This document shows, piece after piece, positions 22,497 to 35,067 of a DNA stretch of 64,000 nucleotides (positions within the stretch are counted from its first letter, which is position 1; each line of letters begins with the position of its first letter). This DNA comes from Lunularia cruciata (Eukaryota > Streptophyta > Marchantiopsida > Lunulariales > Lunulariaceae). Location of the stretch: contig OX419755.1 of NCBI GenBank assembly GCA_948567375.1, positions 7,631,001 through 7,695,000 of the forward strand, written 5' to 3'. The notes beneath the pieces were generated by a model. It saw only the letters and a program-made list of their open reading frames with translations, had not been told where the DNA came from and did not search any database. The position numbers and the translations under genes were made by a program.

Positions 22497-25400
22497 ATGT
22501 CGTACAGAGCAATCGTTCAACGGGGGTTTAATGCTCAAGATCCACTGTCCACTTTGGAGTTGGTCAAAAAGGGAATCCCAGATGCAGCTCCTGGGTATGT
22601 TGTTGTTCACATCACTCTGCGACCAGTAAATCCCACTGATCTTGTCAATATCAGAACCGGTGCGACAGCTCGACATTATGCACATCCTGTGACAATCGGT
22701 TCAGAGGGTTTCGGCATCGTTGAATCTGTAAGTTACTAACTTGAACAATTTGTTTATGCCCATGCCCTATGTAGTTGTTCCGAATATCAATATATGGGAG
22801 TACTCGATGCCCAAGTTCAGGCTGCTTGTATCTGACCCTGTATTGCAGTAATCATCTGAGGGTAGCATGACTTCCATGAAGAAATGAGAGTGTTTCTCAT
22901 GATTGATGTGCTTTTAATGGCTGTCTCAACCCTCTTCTGCAATCGAAGACTAATGATAATAGCCTGTGATATTGCAGATTGGAAAAGGAGTGACTTTGAT
23001 CAAGCCAGGCCAGAGAGTGGTTCCTTTGGTCTGGGAGGAAGGTAGAGTAGGAAATGGTTCATGGCAAGAATATATTTCACTGAAAGAAGACATGGTGGTC
23101 CCTGTCCCGGACTCTATTTCAGATGAAATTGCCGGGCAGTTTGTGATCAATCCGTGGGCTATTATTGGAATGCTTCGCGACCTTGCTGTTCCCAAAGGAG
23201 AGTATCTTCTTCAAACGGCTGCAGGCTCAGTTCTTGGAAGGTGCGTGAGTTCAGCTGATGAATAAAGGTACATTTATGGCAAACGTTCATGTGTTATATG
23301 GTTCTTGTAAAGAAGTTCACATGTCAAGGTGACGTTCAGAACGGCCCTGGGCACATGGTTGCTCTTTGTAGTTTGAATAGAGGCCTTCTGGAGTGCATAT
23401 GTGCTACATGTAACTTGCCTCCAATGTGATTTCTGAAGACTCTTGGCTTCAGATTTGACTCGTTTCTAGACTGCACTAACTCCACACCTGGTGTCTGGTG
23501 ATAACACAGGCAAGTGATACAGCTAGCCAAACATAAGGGCATTAAGACTATCAACCTCATTAGACGCCCAGAACAGAAGGCAGAACTTGAAGCATTGGGA
23601 GCAGATGAAGTGATATGTTATACTAGTGAAGGTATACTATCCTTACCTAGTGGTCTTCTATTGCATGTTGTGCTCTATTTCGCTACATGCTTTGCTTAGC
23701 GCTTATCGATTACTTGATGTATAACAGTTCTCTACTGCTACTGATCAGGAAGTATTTTATTATATAATATTTATATTACGTCTGTGCTTCGTCTTACAGT
23801 GCTTCGCCTTACATTCGATCTGTTAGATTCACTTCATCTCCTTTACGGATTTATTACTCATCTCGATTTTCACATATCATCACATCCGCCCTTCTGCTTC
23901 CCTTTGCTATTTAGTGTCTCGGGACTCAAGCTTCCATAGCGCTTTTTGCGATGTACATTATATCCTGTCCTCTTTCTCTTTGCTCTCGTCACACTGTTAC
24001 ACTTCGATATGTCTCTGCAGCAGCACCATCCACTAAGCTCCCGCATTGTTCCACTCCTCCCTTCACCAGCTAATTCCCTCCTATTATTTTTCCCTCGCTC
24101 TTGGCCTGCTTCATGGTTCGACCTCCAGTGTCTACAGTGTTCCTGCCCGACTCCAGCCTACGTTTAAATTTTCATCGTTCATGCACCGCTTACTGGTGGT
24201 CAATTACATAATGTTTTATATTTCGGAATTCGTTTGAATAGCTGTTATCGATTTCAAGTTGTTTACTAGTCCTTTAGATATATGTTGTTCTCAATTTGTT
24301 GCAATTATGCCTTTGCTTCAGGTTACATTCGATGCATTCTACTATATGGATTTATCACTATTCTAGCATTGTGCATAAAGTACATCTTGGTTACCGATCA
24401 TTTGTGTTTAGTGAGTTCTGGATCACCCGTTCCTAGAACGGCTTCTCCTCTCATATGCGTATATCATCACATCTATTATTACCTATATGGACAAGTGTCC
24501 TAACAATTTCGTTTTTGTTTGCAAAAAATTCTATGTTCAAACTTTACTCAACGAGCTCCATTCTCCTTCTGCAACTTATAAGCCGACACAGATTCCACAA
24601 TCACAGATTTTAATTTCTCACAATGCTTTCAACTCTTCTCAAGGTTTTCACAAATCCAAGGATACGGATAGACTCCCCTACTTTTGTTGTGCTTGGAAAT
24701 TCCATAAGTCTCCCGGAATCCCCAGGTTCAGTGATGCAGGACATTCTACAACTCTTTCGGAACTGTCACGTTGGTTAAGTTGTTTCTTCAAAGCCTTACA
24801 GCCTTCTGCGAACGAACTCTGGAAAGAGATATTCCTGCTTGCAGGAATGGTAGTCGATACCAGTTGGATACTGGATGACTCTTCGGGAGTCCCTATTCTA
24901 CTTGAGAAGGTGCAAAGACTCTGTAAACCATTCTCCACTACTCCTCAAGATAGGCCATTTAGGAACACTCCTGTTCCCCTAGATAAAGTTCTTTTTCAAA
25001 GTTTTGATTTTACTACCATTTCCTTAAGAGTTTCCTGCCAATGTAAATTAGGGATTATCAAATCAGAATGTGTAAGATATAGGAGAGTTTGTAACTCCAA
25101 AAGGTCTTACCTTGTAGCATGCAGGAACTAATAGACAATTTTGTTTCGTTTAACTACCTCCTTCACCTCATTCGTGGAAAATTTTAATCAGTTTTACAAA
25201 GAGAAAAATATATCCATGGTTATCATGGTCTCAGCATTTACAGAGATTTGAGAAACTCTATTCTCTCTGATAGACGGGGAGCTCTAGTCCGAGCCCACCC
25301 ATAAGCATTCTCAGAAGCATAGATAACAACCTTTCTAAAAGAACAGTCTGAGAATCTGTTGATATTTGAGTAATTCAATCATTCAGTTCTCTCATCCAGG

Positions 25401-27355
25401 CTGGGAGCTCCTGTTCGAACCCACCAGATAGTTAATCTCATGTCTCTTTAAATAGCATGTGTTTTTGTCTGTTTATATGACTAGGAAGTTTTACCCTAAT
25501 CACAAAGAGAATCCAAGGCTCTCCTTCTTTTTGAACCTCCTCCTTCCATCTCCCTCTCTTCTTTTGATTTTCATTAGGTTTCTGTCTCATTTTCCTCTCT
25601 TAGCTTCCGATGTGTGTTTTCTACTGCCCTGTGTATCGATTTCATCTGATATCTTTGCTTTTGCTTTACTAATCTTGGTTTGCTTTCTTGGTCTTCACCA
25701 GGTGTGTTTCGTTCTCTTCCAGATTTCTTCTGATGCTCAACTGACATTGCAGATTTTATTTCATTTTCAACAATCTTTTCTCAGTTCTTCTCTCATTATG
25801 ATCATTGACTTTTGAGTGACACCTTAGGAAGCAACCAAGTTTGCCTTGGCGCTCATGAGCTTTTGAACAGAAACGCAGTTTAAGGAGTACTGACATTCGC
25901 TCAGCTACTTCAGCACTACGTTTGGCACTGATGAAGTCGTACGCGCTTTCAGGGAGGCTTTCTATGGCCGCCTTCTGCTTCCTCTGGCTGTTTCAGGACT
26001 TTTACGTCCATAGTGCATGCAATGATATACTCTATCCAGTCCCCTAATGACATACTGTACTTTACTTCCCCAAATGGGGGAAGTAAAGCAGAATGGAAAT
26101 TGTTCAAAGAGGGATTTCCACTCTACTTCTTCATACTCGAAATCCCGGGTATGGTTTCAATCAATTTGTTCTCCATTCATTCAGTTTGGTTTCCAATTGT
26201 TTCAGATTTGCTTATTTCGAGATTTTTTTGATATGAGATGACTCTTCGTTTCCTCAGTACACATTGGTTCACGGATTCTCTAAATGTAGTTATATATGAT
26301 CGTTGCTTGACAATGCATGCTTTTTATGATTTAGATTTCATCTACTTTTCACATGTTTCTTAGTCAGTTCTGCTTTAATTTTATTGCCATTTCATCTACA
26401 TTTCATTTGCATTTAATGAGTTCTGGATCCCCCGTTCTTCGAATGACTTCTGTCCTGATAACTCCAATAATCATCACGTTTATCTCGAACGGCTGATGTC
26501 CTCATATATCCAATATCACGTTCACATTTCATCTGCACTTCATATGCATCTAGTGAGTTCTGGATCTCCCATTCTTCGCACGGCTTCTGCTCTCATGTCC
26601 TCAAATCCTCACCTAGACAGTGGCATCTTTAGATGACTTGGAACAGAATCTAGTTGTCCTTATGGAATGGATTGGAGCAGCTCTGGGGAATCCTGACAAT
26701 GATACATTGAGATCGAATACACATCGGCATAACTCCTTGGAACACTTCTGGACTCGGCGTTTGCGTGGCATGATTTGACCATAATAGTTTTCTGCAGATG
26801 TTGTGAAGCGAGTGAGAGAAATCACGAATAAAAAGCTTGCTTATGGCGCACTAGACGCTGTTGGTGGTGAGCTTACGAAGGTAGAGTATCTACGCATAAC
26901 TCAATATGTTTTCAAAGTCTAGGTTCTTCAGGTAAAGCTTCCCTTCTTCCTCTGTTGCCCTATATATCTCCATGATAAGTAAGAACTATTCGACATCCTA
27001 TCATGTTAATGATATTTCCTGTACTTATTAAAAAATACTGTCTAATCCACAGGAAGTGACAGGTAGTGTGAGACGAGGAGGACAAGTGTTGGTGTATGGC
27101 GTCCTAGCTTCAAAGGAAGCTGTTGTAGGGATAACAGATCTTTTCAGGGAGGTGACCGTGAGAGGCTGGATTCTAAGCAATTACTGGGGTGACAGGAATT
27201 TACGGAAAATATACATTGAAGAGGCTTTAGAATACCTGGGGTCTAAGGTAATGCAACCGCTTGTTGGAGATAAGTTTGATCTTACTGACTTTAAGGAGGC
27301 AATTAGAAGGTCGGAGGAAGTTGGCAGAGGAGGAAAGGTTCTGCTGGTAAGCTGA
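22497..27355 (+). CDS. MDR-family oxidoreductase (2-enoyl thioester reductase / quinone oxidoreductase-like)
   Basis: Five coding exons splice to one open frame of 333 residues: 22497-22727, 22978-23240, 23510-23631, 26798-26880 and 27053-27355. All junctions are GT-AG and phases agree. The product has the medium-chain reductase layout: a GroES-like N-domain with VNPTDLVNIRTG, PVTIGSEGFGIVES and IKPGQRVVPL, then a Rossmann domain with LLQTAAGSVLGRQVIQLAKH and the likely NADPH-contact INLIRRPEQK. The order and motifs resemble the ETR/MECR branch (NADPH-dependent 2-enoyl thioester reduction in mitochondrial fatty-acid synthesis) and zinc-free quinone oxidoreductases. No structural-zinc cysteine cluster is seen. 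The N-terminus begins MSYRAIVQRGF with no evident transit peptide, which argues for a cytosolic or other quinone-reductase-like role. The substrate cannot be decided here. Intron 3 (3166 bp) contains a Penelope-like fragment. An AATAAA lies at 27703. Confidence 0.88.
23950..26620 (+). mobile_element. Penelope-like retroelement fragment (PLE copy 1) inside an intron
   Basis: Within intron 3 of the MDR gene. The open segment 24487-25131 begins MDKCPNNFVFVCKKFYVQ and continues LPYFCCAWKFHKSPG, SWILDDSSGVPILLEKVQRL and FQSFDFTTIS. These are N-terminal and early RT motifs of Penelope-like elements. The RT core is deleted after FDFTT. A 3' piece resumes near 25140 (IDNFVSFNY...HGYHG.SIYRDLRNS at about 25210-25260), matching copy 2 at 55600-55420. 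Sequence 24020-24240 also occurs inverted near 54280-54000. A GTGAGTTCTGGATC motif occurs at about 24411, 26416 and 26551, flanking the RT piece. No GIY-YIG endonuclease was found. Confidence 0.78.
26060..26088. repeat. Perfect 12-bp inverted repeat (hairpin)
   Basis: CTTTACTTCCCC at 26060-26071 and GGGGAAGTAAAG at 26077-26088 are exact complements around the 5-base loop AAATG. It lies in intron 3 downstream of the PLE fragment. Confidence 0.8.
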
Positions 27356-27702
27356 TTGCTTAGCTGAGCAGTTGTGGAGAGAGTCTTGTGACCTTCTCAT
27401 CCAACAGATTGACTGTGAAGGAACAAATGTTGAACACGTAAAGAATGTAATTATCAGTCTGCGTTAACTTTTTTTCCTGAAGCACTAGAACGCTTTTAGA
27501 TGGGCGTGATAGCTCGGATTGTTCAATTTTACACAATTTTGCTTTTCCAAGCAAAGTCCTTCCAGTCTCGGAGAGGGTTCTTTACTGGAACCAAGTCAAG
27601 GTGGATGTTTGCAGGTGTAAATGATAAGATGTAGCTTGGATAGAGAAAGTGAGATTGTTAAAAGTCACAGGGGATTTTAGCGGCATCTGTTAATCTTAAC
27701 AC

Positions 27703-27708
27703 AATAAA
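27703..27708 (+). promoter_or_regulatory. Candidate polyadenylation signal of the MDR gene
   Basis: AATAAA occurs about 350 bases after the stop codon at 27355. Only the motif and its position support this. Confidence 0.35.
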
Positions 27709-30400
27709 GCTACATCCTCATATTATTCTATACTATTCTCGTTGGTACAAAGCCGATAGTACTGTAGATATAGCACTTTGTCTTCATCTTCAGATCTTGT
27801 GTCCTATGGCAAAGTTTAAAGTAGAATTAGGATATAGAAGATTCAAGGATAAAAGAGTGTTCCAGGGAAGTCTCGAAAAGGCGTTGATGGCCTTGCTGGG
27901 AGAGATTCACATAAAGAGAATATAGAACTAATGTTTTCTGTTTAGCTCCTGCTTAATTCCAAAATCTCCATCCGCGGTTATTTAAGTCTAAAGCAGAATG
28001 TGACAAATAACAAGTGGATGATTGTCACCTTTTTCTTGTTAGCAATTTCGTCACCTTGTTACAAGAGGGTGTTTCCATGGAAGAGTAGAATCGGGAGTTA
28101 CCGAATTGCGTTAATGTTCTCCTCCTCAAGAAAATGGATGTCTTGAACATAAATGTACATCCGACCAGCTCACTTCAATATAAAAGTAGAGAAGTATCTG
28201 TGGGTTTCCGTCTGATATCTATACCTATTGCTTTTTGTAATGGTAGAGGAGGAAGACTAAATAAAGAAAGAAGGAAGAAAAGACAATCCTGTGAGAAAGG
28301 GAAGAAAAGTAAAAAACCAAAAGATTAAAAAGAAAATAGAACGAAAGAGAACTCATAAATTAGAGAACGGAAACAGGGCACCGCAAGAATAAGAAGACCT
28401 GATGTTCAAAAAGGATGAATAGAGTGGGAGGAAGCTATGAGACGAAAAGAGAGAAAGGCGTGTCACAAGGGTACTATTTTCATTGTAGGTTGATAATCAT
28501 GCGTGTACTTTTAGATTTTTGAGTGGCATGAAATAGAACTCTAAAATATTTCTGGAAAGAAGTTTCTAATTGCATGCACTACTATTAACTATAACATGCT
28601 CAATCATTTATTTATTTTTTATCTAGAGTTGATTTAGATGAGATGATGAGATGGTGCACTTGACATCATTGATTAAGCAAATATGTGAAAAGATAGGTAG
28701 CTGGAAGAAAATACATCATAAGACAAATTTGAAATTTTATTTTACCATTACCATTGAAATTAGATACTAATACCGTAATGGACTCGTTAATGTTAGAATG
28801 AACTGCTTACTAACATCATATTAAAAGATATTTTATATATATCTTCTCCTTATTTTATATCAATTTTCGTCAATCTTACGAAAGTCCAATCTACTGGAAA
28901 ATAAAGTAGCGTGCGCATACTACCAATAATGCACTTGTAATCGTCGGTTTAGTAGCTGGGGAGAATCAAGTGTATTTATTGATGGAATGCCTAGAAGGAG
29001 AAATGTGAACTTCTATAATTATGAACATTGGAATGTTTCTGATCGAACTCAAACAGTTTCTATCTGCTCGTTTGTTTCATTCAGACCTTACTCTGAAAAA
29101 ATAAGTTCATGATAGTGGTAAAAGACAAATCCAAAATCAGTATTTGGAATTAAAATTCATACAATATACAATCTAATAAGAAAAGACCCGCTGATGGTCT
29201 TAATTTGAGGAATGAATATAAATAAATTTCATTTATTTTTATTTATCTATTTTCTATACATAATCAAGTGAGATACTAGGTCTCATATAACATGTCAAAA
29301 TTTAATTAAATTTATTCTAAATTATAGGTTTATGCAATGTGTAGGAACAGCAGGGTTCATAGCTACGATATAGATGATGACAGAGAAAATTGTAAAGAAA
29401 TTTTTTTTTTAAAATAGATCACTAATAAGTACAAAACTGTGACCAAATAATTATTAATAAGAAATTTAATAAGGTATATTGTAGGAACCTTTTATACTCA
29501 TAAATTTTCATTTAAATGTCATTATGTTATTTTGGTTCTTTGTATAAGAATTTTATTGACAAATTATACAAAGATACCTAATATTATAAGTTAATTTAAG
29601 TCAAAAGCTATGGGAATAATTTCTAAGAATATTGGAAAAATAACTATAAATATATTCCCATAAAACTTACAAATTTTCATATAATTGAAATCTTCAAATG
29701 TTTGAGAATCAAAACCTAGTTATTTGGAAGCTTTTGCTCACTGATATGTGATGTTGCCTGCTTAATGATTCTTCATATAATTAAAATAACTACACCAAAA
29801 TTCATTGAAGAAGTTATGATGATAGAAAGAAAGTATTCAATTTCCTATCTTGATTCCTTGTATTTCTATCTCTATCTCTATATTTGAAACCTAAAGCTAT
29901 AGTAATTGGATTATGATCTCTCATCTTGAAAATTTTATTTTATTTTTATTTTGAAACAAAAATTGGAGAGTTAATAAGATTAAACTATGATATCAAGATA
30001 ATAAATAGAAAAAAATTAAAGAGTACATAAGATATAAGTCATCTATCAACATGTATAAGATCTTGTAGAAAACTAAAATATGGCAAGGTATATTAATTGA
30101 CCTTTTTTTATATCTTTTTACCTATCTTGATGAATTTTACATGGAAGTGTTTTATAAAATTTTAAATATGTAGAAGTTTTTACATCTTGTATCTTATAAT
30201 AGTTTTCATCATTTGACCAGACTTTACAAGAAAATTACAAAGATTAAAAGAACAGATGCATTTTAATCAAATTTTATCAATTAATTGAAAGAAATTTCAC
30301 TCACTTATTTGAAGCAGTGGAGGTCATCTTAGAAGACAACAATGAAGTCTTACTATGATGAAAGAACCTTTTATCTAAAATGATAAGTTTGGAGGTTTAG
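27709..30400. other. Intergenic, AT-rich, no gene seen
   Basis: No open frame longer than about 64 codons with recognisable content was seen. The 28700-30400 part is strongly AT-rich with scattered homopolymer runs. No RNA gene or transposon signature was recognised. Confidence 0.5.
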
Positions 30401-33000
30401 AATTAGGTTTTGTTGATCTTATCTTAAAAATTACTCGTGTTGTCTAGTTGGACTAGGCAAAAGCAACAAACATAAGATGCAACATAAGCAACCCACACAA
30501 GAAGACTTTATCAAGTATAAAAGAATAAGATACAAGAAGGGTGTTTGCAACTACACCCCAATAGTCTTAGTACAAAGAATCTGTCTTATTATGCTAAGGA
30601 TGTCAAAGTTATATAAATTTTATGGTCAACATACTACTAGAGCATATGAAGAAGAATCACCTTATACCTTATGTGATTGTTCTCTTGTGGATGACAAAAA
30701 CTATTGCACTCTATAGAGCAATGGATACATGTAGCCTAACTACAAAGTGGAGAGTGAGAGTGATATTTCATATCATCAACTATAGTAAGTTCTTGTGCAC
30801 TCCTTGAAAAATGTGTTAAATGTCATATCTATTACTCCACATGACTTCATACCTATAGGAGCAAAGAGGTGACTTCACTGCATACTCCTATACTTGGAGA
30901 CATTAGCTATTGTAGCTTTGCTTTTTGCCCATCCAAGAGAGGAATCAACCCACTTAAAATTGCATTGTCTGTGGGATTTGTAATCCGCTACTATCACTTG
31001 ATTGTTTTGAACAAAATACAAGTTTGCACTAATTTGTGTCAGCTACAAAGTATGACAATATTCCTTCTAAGTAAGGGATCCATTCTCTTGTGCTATAGTG
31101 AAATATATATTTTTAATGAAATCATGTGTACTTCTGCTCTCCAAATGGAAAACAAGCCATGTGGACCTCTAATGCATCTAAGGTAGTACCACATTCACAA
31201 GTAAGTAATGAAGATGGAGATGGATGGAACAAACCTAGATTGAACTTCATCACTATAAAGAGAGAAGTTGGTATGAGTCAAAATGCCCTTATGCAAGGTC
31301 AAGCTAAATCCAAGAGCCTTCACCCTTGCTTGAGTAAGAGTGAACATGTATCAATTAAGAAAGAATAGAGCTTGCTAAAATTGTTGCTCCATCAAGGAAG
31401 TCTACAAACCTCTAGTACAATCAAAAGGAAAAAATGCAAAGGATGGAAAGCTATCTAGTGCTTGTCCTTGGAAAGCAGTTTATTGCTTGTAGAGACAAGC
31501 TGTCTCTTGTTTGATGCAATAGTACTTCAAGAGAAAAAGATCTCTCCTCCACCTCTATGGCATATATTTCCAAGATTTCCTTGTCAACAACCACAAATAT
31601 GAGGAAAGTAGTTATGCGAAGCATATACAACTACCCAAAAATACTACAAGTGTTATCTCTTCTATAGATAGTAGGCCTAACTCTCCACACAAGATTGCTT
31701 AATTTTTATTTTCTTATATGCCAAATCTCCTATCACACATTCAAAGGTCTGTATCAATGATATCACTAAAGACATCTATTACCCTCTTGTCAAAAGCTCT
31801 CAAACCTTATAGGAAGATCAAGGAAGGAAGAACCGTGCAAAGTAAATAGGGCAATTGAACAAGTAATACTAAATGCTACTCATGGATCCTCTAGCAAAGA
31901 ATCTTTAGATTGCACTATAGAGGATATATTTCATGAAGAATATCCTCTATAAGAGTGGCATCTAATAAGTGTGTGACAAAATTCTTAGATCTTATTTGCA
32001 TTCCAAGAATCAAGAAGCAATCTATATATATGATATACCCCTTTGGAAACTGGAGGTGAGGGAGAATACTAAAGGAACACCATACACTATTTTGATGCCT
32101 TGACTCTCCAGCCTACAAGATGAATCATAATAATCAATTGGTCAAAGGTTTGCCTAATCTGATCTACAAGGTGTATCATATGCCAAGGAATAAAAGACTC
32201 AATCTGCCATGGCTAAAGAAGTTGATAAAAAAAAGCTCAAAAGTGAGCCATGGCAAATAAAAATTTCCCCTAAAGAATCTCTTGCAAGTATTGACAATTG
32301 ATTGCAAAATGGTTACTCACTCTTGTGATAAGCCATGCTTGTAGTAAAGAGAAGAAAGTAGGGCCATAAAATGACTTACACAAAAGGAATAAAACTTGTC
32401 AAGGATCCACTAGTCTCCCTAAGCTTATAGAGACTATTGCATATGAGGCACTATTGAAGCATTCTCAACATCTATATGTATGACAACCCAATTTAAGTGG
32501 ATATCTTGAACTCTCTACCATAAACTCTCTAAAATTATATATGCACATGAGATAATACTAAAAGTGTTCTCAACATACACCACTAAAACAACCCAATATA
32601 AGTGTATATCTAAGAGTACTTGGATACCTAGAGATGTAACTTTGACAACCTCCCAATGTAGCAACTCCAAACTGGTATAAACTAAGACTAGTCTCTATAG
32701 TTACTCCAACCAAGACTAGCTCTACCTAAGAAGATTTAGACTTTACTTATTTAGCTTATTGTTTCTAAAAGAACTCTTTGTCTAGCCAAGATTAGCTTTG
32801 GACATTAAGAATTCACCTCTCTTATTTTTGAATAAGATTGTTACAAAGATAGCCATGCAACGAAGAATGCTTTAATTTGCAAAGACTATCTTTAGAGATC
32901 TAGAATTCACCACTATTAGTTATATTATTATCATTATAAACTATCTTTTTATTGTAAGTGGTTGCTTGCTTGGGAAAAAAGTTTTATTATAGTCATTATA
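30401..33000. other. Decayed repeat-like DNA, unassigned
   Basis: Short open segments (30477-30716, 30869-31186, 31126-31368) carry no motif I can name. The texture, with transposon-like low GC and frequent stops, suggests old retroelement DNA, possibly copia. I cannot place any domain. Confidence 0.35.
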
Positions 33001-33009
33001 TCATATGAG

Positions 33010-33480
33010 ATTTTTTCATGACATTAGCAATACCAAAGCTAGTTTGCTTGGATACCGGCATGTTAGTCTTAGCACTCTATACTTGTGGTTGCTCAAAGAC
33101 TACTTAGTGGTGGCCATATTTTATGTTAGGGCTATTGATCATACCATTTGGGCTACCATTTTTTACACCATTTGCATTGTTAGATGTGCCATAAGTAGCA
33201 CCATTTAGGTTAGGGTTCTAGATCAAGGTAGAGGGGTATGATTTCAAAGTGCATCTCTCTAATGAGTTGTCTAGAGAGCTCTAGAGAGCCCACTCCTTTG
33301 ATATTGAGCTTTTGAGTTATTGGCTATGGTGGACAAAGGCCGGTGAGCATCCCTTAGAGTCTCTTAGCTAGAGTAGGTGTGGTATGATTATGCAATTAGA
33401 GCTTGTTAATGACAATACTTAGTTGAGTGTTGAGACTTTGATCTAAGTTGAATGTGAGAATTGAATTGATTACATCAAAG
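33010..33480 (+). repeat. Dispersed repeat, copy at 33 kb
   Basis: It aligns with 53385-53810. Shared words include CCAAAGCTAGTTTGCTTGG (33046 and about 53402), ACTTAGTGGTGGCCA and AGAGGGGTAT. The 53-kb copy is more diverged. Function unknown; it overlaps the start of the local tandem duplication. Confidence 0.7.
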
Positions 33481-34121
33481 AAGTGAAGTCAAGAGGAAAT
33501 TGGGTGTACAAAGAGCAAGCATTGGTGGTATTTCCAAGCCTTAGAGATTTTTTGTACCTTTGATCATTGCTTGATCTCTTTAAGATTGATTGTGTGTGGA
33601 AGCTGAATCAAATTTTTAGACTTGGTGTGGAAGAATTGTTGAAATTGCAAAAATCAAGTCCGTGGATGTTCAATTGCATTGAAACTAGGTTTGATTTGAG
33701 CACAAGGATATTGGGTATGGTGGACAAAGGTCGGTGAGCGTCCTTTGGAGTCTCTTGGCTAGAGTGGTGTGGTTTGATTGTGTAATTAGAGCTTGTTAAT
33801 GGCAGTACCTAGTTGAGTGTTGAGATTTTGATCTAAGTTGAATGTGTGAATTCAATTGATTACATTAGAGAAGTAAAGTCAAGAGGAAATTGGATGCAAG
33901 AATAGTAGGCATTGGAGGTATTGCCAAGCTTAAGAGATCACTTGTACCTTTGATCATTGCTTGATTTCTCTGAGATTGATTGTGTGTGGACGTTGTATCA
34001 AATTTATATGAAGATTTTGACAAATTTGTGGATTTGGTGCACAAGTATTGTTGAAATTGCTAAAACCAAGTTCATGGGTGTTTGATTGCATTGAAACTAG
34101 GTTTGATTTGAGCACAAGGAG
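33325..34121 (+). repeat. Tandem duplication, two units of about 391 and 406 bp
   Basis: The unit starts TATGGTGGACAAAGG at 33325 and again at 33716. Both units contain AATTAGAGCTTGTTAATG and TACCTTTGATCATTGCTTGA, and end GGTTTGATTTGAGCACAAGGA. The units differ by scattered substitutions. Confidence 0.85.
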
Positions 34122-34371
34122 GTGAAATCAAAGGTTAGGTTGTGCAATTTGAGTCCAAGGTGTAAAATTTGGGTCAGATTTGGGGACCCATCCTCTCAAA
34201 TTAGGGATTTGGAGGTCCTCATCTCCTCAATTTGACTTGATTTGGCATTTGGTAGAGGATATGGGAGTTAGTAAATTGAAGTGGAGGTTTATTAGAGTTG
34301 GTGAAAGTTTGATTTGGAAGCTAATTTTGGAGTAGAGTAAGTATTGGAGGTTTGCCAAAGTTGGAGAGGCA

Positions 34372-34620
34372 TCTGGAGGTCTCAAAAGGAGTTAGTGGTT
34401 GAGTTAGTCAAGGTTAGCCTATCTGAAGAAGGTTTGAATTAGCTTCAAGGCATAGATTGTGGGTTATAGAGGCTACAAAGACCTAGAAGGGTAAGCAAGC
34501 CAAGCATCTAGAGGTCTCAAAAGGAGTTAATGTTGAAGAGGGTTTGAATTGCCTTTGAAGCATAAGATTGTAGGCTTGGGAGGCTACAAAGGCCAAGAAG
34601 GGTAAGCAAGCCAAGTTTTG
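34372..34620 (+). repeat. Tandem duplication, unit about 110-135 bp
   Basis: GGAGGTCTCAAAAGGAGTTA at about 34374 recurs as AGAGGTCTCAAAAGGAGTTA at 34510. Each is followed by AGGGTTTGAATT-like text and ends GAAGGGTAAGCAAGCCAAG (about 34484 and 34597). Confidence 0.75.
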
Positions 34621-35029
34621 GCATGAGGCTTGCTAGTTTGGATGGTGTTTTGATAGTCTTTTGGCAAAATCAGCCCACCTTTTAGGATTGTGCGCACTAA
34701 AGTTTGAACTTTGGATCTCTAGTTCCTAGGTTAGTAACCTAGTCAATTGGTTCATCTTCACTTGTTGTCCTAGAGATTGGTGGACTTGTATTTATATCCA
34801 TGAAGCTTTGGCTAGGAGGGTATGCTTGATCTTATTCTTGATGATCTTGGTAGCTTAGGAGTAGATAGACTTTCTTATTATATCAAATGCCAAATGATGG
34901 TAGAGTCAATCTGGTTTAGATTTGTGAGATGGAGGATTACTATTAAGAATTCTTGTGAATGGACCCCCCCCCCCTTTCTCTAATTTTTTGTGCATTGTTT
35001 GTGTGAGATGTCAAGAAACTCCAAACTCG

Positions 35030-35031
<2 letters not shown>

Positions 35032-35064
<33 letters not shown>
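35032..35064. repeat. (GA)n microsatellite
   Basis: About 16 uninterrupted GA units on the plus strand. Confidence 0.95.

Positions 35065-35067
<3 letters not shown>

Noticed and set aside
24678..24938. Minus-strand 86-codon open frame
   Set aside because: It is the complement of the PLE reading frame on the plus strand, whose motifs are clear.
25925..25955. CTGATGA possibly starting a hammerhead ribozyme core near PLE copy 1
   Set aside because: The required GAAA after stem II and a matching cleavage-site stem are not present nearby.
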